From a bacterium (GTDB taxonomy: Bacteria > Myxococcota_A > UBA9160 > UBA4427), in contig JANSYR010000001.1 in the NCBI GenBank assembly GCA_024742285.1, positions 62,001-126,000 on the forward strand: 64,000 nucleotides of DNA, given 5' to 3'. The translations under genes and the position numbers were made by a program. The notes beneath the pieces were generated by a model that did not search any database, was not told where the DNA came from, and was given only the letters and a program-made list of their open reading frames with translations. Positions 62,157-64,000 of this stretch are shown in pieces (the stretch's first letter is position 1; every line of letters starts with the position of its first letter).

Positions 62157-63233
62157 ATGCCCGAATCGAACACGCTTCCCGAGTCCATGCGCGCCTGGCG
62201 CGTCCACGAGTGGGGCGACAACCCGAGCGAGGCTCTCCAGCTCGACACCGTCCCGCTCCCGGAGCCGCAGCCGGGCGAGGTCATGGTGCGCGTCGAGGGC
62301 CTTGCCCTGAACCTGAACGACCTGGAGCGGATCAACGGCGAGAACATGATGGTCCGGCCGGAGCTCCCCTGTACGCCCGGCATGGAAGTGATGGGAACGA
62401 TCGCCGCGTGCGGCGAAGGCGTTCCGGAAGACCAGCTCGGACGACGCGTCGTCGCGACCACCCGTCAGGCGACGGGCGGCTTCGCCGAGTACGCCTGCGG
62501 TCCCGCGACCGCGGCCTTCGACATGCCGGAGGACATCGCTTTCCCCGATGCGGCCGCGCTCTATTTCCCCTTCCACCTCGCCTGGCTCGGACTCGTCGAC
62601 CGGGCGGAGCTCGCGGCCGGGGAGAGCGTGCTGATCCACGCAGCCGCCGGCGGCGCCGGCTCCGCCGCGGTCCAGCTCGCCAAGAGCCTGGGCGCGACGG
62701 TCTTCGCGACCTGCGGCGGACCGGAGAAGGTGAAGCTCGTCGAAGGGCTCGGTGCGGACGTGGTCATCGACTACGAGAGCGAGGACTTCAAGTCGATCGT
62801 CCTCGAGAAGACCGCGAACCGCGGCGTCGACGTCGTGTTCGACGGCGTCGGGGAAGCCGTGATGGACGCGTCGATGGCCTGCACGGCGTACAACGGCCGA
62901 TACCTCATGATGGGCTTCGCGTCGGACAAGAAGTACGTCGACGAGAAGTTCATCGTCCCGCGTAAGGTCTCCGCCGGAAACTTCCGACTCTGCGGCGTGC
63001 TGCTCTCCTACGCGAACCCGGTCATGGCGGGCGTCATGAAGCAGGCGACGGGCTGGAACTTCGCACCGGACTCCCTGGGTGCTGCGATCACCGCGGGTGT
63101 GGTCGAGAAGGTTCGTTCGGGCGACGTCAAGCCGGTGATCGGCGAGGTCGTCGAGTTCGAAGGCTTGCCCGACGCGATGACGCGGATGCGGGATCGCGGG
63201 ACGACGGGCCGCGTGGTCGTTCGCGTCGGCTGA
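62157..63233 (+). CDS. NADPH:quinone oxidoreductase-type MDR enzyme (zinc-free)
   Basis: Protein of 358 residues of the medium-chain dehydrogenase family. It lacks the zinc cysteines of alcohol dehydrogenases. VLIHAAAGGAGSAAVQLAK is the NADPH-binding motif of the quinone oxidoreductase and enoyl reductase branch. It probably reduces a quinone or an enone, perhaps the product of SDR 3. It ends a run of six catabolic genes, followed by a possible terminator hairpin. Confidence 0.9.
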   Translation: MPESNTLPESMRAWRVHEWGDNPSEALQLDTVPLPEPQPGEVMVRVEGLALNLNDLERINGENMMVRPELPCTPGMEVMGTIAACGEGVPEDQLGRRVVATTRQATGGFAEYACGPATAAFDMPEDIAFPDAAALYFPFHLAWLGLVDRAELAAGESVLIHAAAGGAGSAAVQLAKSLGATVFATCGGPEKVKLVEGLGADVVIDYESEDFKSIVLEKTANRGVDVVFDGVGEAVMDASMACTAYNGRYLMMGFASDKKYVDEKFIVPRKVSAGNFRLCGVLLSYANPVMAGVMKQATGWNFAPDSLGAAITAGVVEKVRSGDVKPVIGEVVEFEGLPDAMTRMRDRGTTGRVVVRVG

Positions 63234-63240
63234 GCGCGGA

Positions 63241-63260
63241 TCCTCGACGGTCTTCGAGGA
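63241..63260. terminator. Hairpin TCCTCGA/TCGAGGA between convergent genes
   Basis: Seven perfect pairs around a 6-base loop, 8 bases after the quinone oxidoreductase stop and before the end of the convergent EthD-like gene. No T run follows, so it may be a weak bidirectional terminator. Confidence 0.35.
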
Positions 63261-63310
63261 CCTGCCGGTCGCGCCGTCGATCCTGATTTCCCGGGCGGCG
63301 CGAGCGGCGG

Positions 63311-63991
63311 CTAACGCCAGCGGAACTCGCTGAAGCCGCCGCTGATCGCGCCGGCGAACTCGTAGAAGGTCGGCGTGTGTTCGATCATCTTCTTCGTGAC
63401 CGCGGGATCGCCGAAGTACCGCGTGTCGTCGACGAAGACCTCGAGCGAAGGGAAGCGCTCGATCACGATCCCGAGGTAGCGCGGCGCGTCGGGCGTGAGC
63501 GGCCGGGTGATCGCGTTCCGGATGTAGGAGTCGCGCTCCGGATGGAGATCGAAGGAGATCTCGGAGTGGACCGCCCACTCCCGGTAGAAGTCGTCGAGGG
63601 CGACGGCCTCGGGCTTGTCGTTGATCGTCCACTGCGAGACGCCGGGAACGCGCGCTCCCCCATCGAGATCGTGGGGACACGGATCCATCGTCGACTCGGT
63701 CACGAGATAGCCCCAGAGCGTCTCGCCGTGCTTCGCGAGCGCCTCTTCGATCTCACTGCGCCGATCGACGGTCGGCAGCCAGCACTCGAAGATCGCCGCC
63801 ACCCGACCGAACTCCCCCATCAGTCGCGCCGGACATCGGTCCGCGATCGCGTCGAACTCGTCCGGCAGCAGGAGCGCCATCCGCTCGCCGCCGACGCCGC
63901 GCGCCGCAGGAACGACGTCCGCCGCGAGTCGGTCGAATCGTCCTTCGATTGCGTCCGTGGCCCCGACCAGGACGTAGATCAACTTCTCCAT
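63311..63991 (-). CDS. EthD-like dimeric alpha/beta-barrel protein
   Basis: Protein of 226 residues, probably two ferredoxin-like domains: one starting KLIYVLVG, the second with RYLGIVIERFPSLEVFVDD and FYEFAGAISGGFSEFRW at the end, which recall EthD and other dimeric alpha/beta-barrel proteins. EthD proteins accompany oxidative degradation but their catalytic role is unclear. Start at 63991 has GGAGGA at about 4 bases, close to the right edge of the window. Family placement is tentative. Confidence 0.6.
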   Translation of the reverse strand: MEKLIYVLVGATDAIEGRFDRLAADVVPAARGVGGERMALLLPDEFDAIADRCPARLMGEFGRVAAIFECWLPTVDRRSEIEEALAKHGETLWGYLVTESTMDPCPHDLDGGARVPGVSQWTINDKPEAVALDDFYREWAVHSEISFDLHPERDSYIRNAITRPLTPDAPRYLGIVIERFPSLEVFVDDTRYFGDPAVTKKMIEHTPTFYEFAGAISGGFSEFRWR

Positions 63992-64000
63992 GCTTCCTCC

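Noticed and set aside
1-64000. tRNA, rRNA, CRISPR, insertion sequences, prophage or integrative elements
   Set aside because: No transposase, integrase, phage or Cas protein and no regular repeats were recognised by eye; a covariance-model scan would be needed to exclude small RNA genes.

Overview
This is a GC-rich, gene-dense stretch of bacterial chromosome with 57 complete or nearly complete protein genes, the first codons of one more at the left edge, and one very small doubtful reading frame. There are no rRNA or tRNA genes, CRISPR arrays, insertion sequences, integrases or phage genes that I could find. The gene families suggest an aerobic, metabolically versatile heterotroph: three CaiB/BaiF CoA-transferases, three cytochromes P450, two TauD/TfdA dioxygenases, two luciferase-like oxidoreductases, three short-chain dehydrogenases, a BKACE enzyme, a nitronate monooxygenase and a sulfotransferase. 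This mix, together with a UGSC-type selenoprotein, fits an uncultured deltaproteobacterial lineage (Myxococcota or Binatota-like). The taxonomic placement is inference from gene content only.

Layout. 1-3.1 kb: divergent CoA-transferase and 2-hydroxyacyl-CoA lyase. 3.1-4.5 kb: three overlapping or closely packed lipoprotein genes. 4.5-8.1 kb: P450 and SDR divergent from one promoter region, then a membrane HD-GYP sensor. 8.1-18.3 kb: two TauD dioxygenases, an epimerase, a CoA-transferase, a crotonase with a non-standard active site, aldehyde dehydrogenase plus amidohydrolase, and a zinc alcohol dehydrogenase plus permease. 18.4-21.0 kb: DUF3500 protein and a membrane-anchored Fe-S aldo/keto reductase. 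21.0-25.2 kb: an APH-type kinase, a third CoA-transferase, and the most notable locus of the window: a UGA-containing selenoprotein gene (23564-24097, Sec98 in a U-G-S-C motif) overlapping a conserved-looking partner gene of unknown function.

25.2-37.5 kb: NDH-2, a TIM-barrel epimerase, an MFS carrier, two successive P450 + VOC pairs with an 18-bp palindromic operator between them, GST, nitronate monooxygenase, GPH-type symporter, luciferase-like oxidoreductase and BKACE. 37.7-42.7 kb: a surface-type region with a Csu/SCPU-like secreted protein and two 509-residue DUF5666 lipoproteins flanking a DUF6502-type putative regulator. 43.3-49.3 kb: RND adaptor, RND pump and a sodium:solute symporter that appears to start at CTG. 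49.5-57.9 kb: an old-yellow-enzyme/FAD reductase with a His in its Fe-S motif, cupin, sulfotransferase, and a SulP transporter with beta-carbonic anhydrase divergent from a NhaR-like LysR regulator across an AT-rich gap. 58-63.2 kb: a same-strand run of catabolic genes (luciferase-like, SDR, hydrolase, DinB, SDR, quinone oxidoreductase), ending with an EthD-like gene on the opposite strand.

Many genes fit acyl-CoA-based breakdown of hydroxylated, branched or aromatic carbon (P450 or dioxygenase attack, SDR/ADH/ALDH oxidation, CaiB-type CoA activation, crotonase or lyase cleavage). No complete pathway can be assigned from sequence alone.
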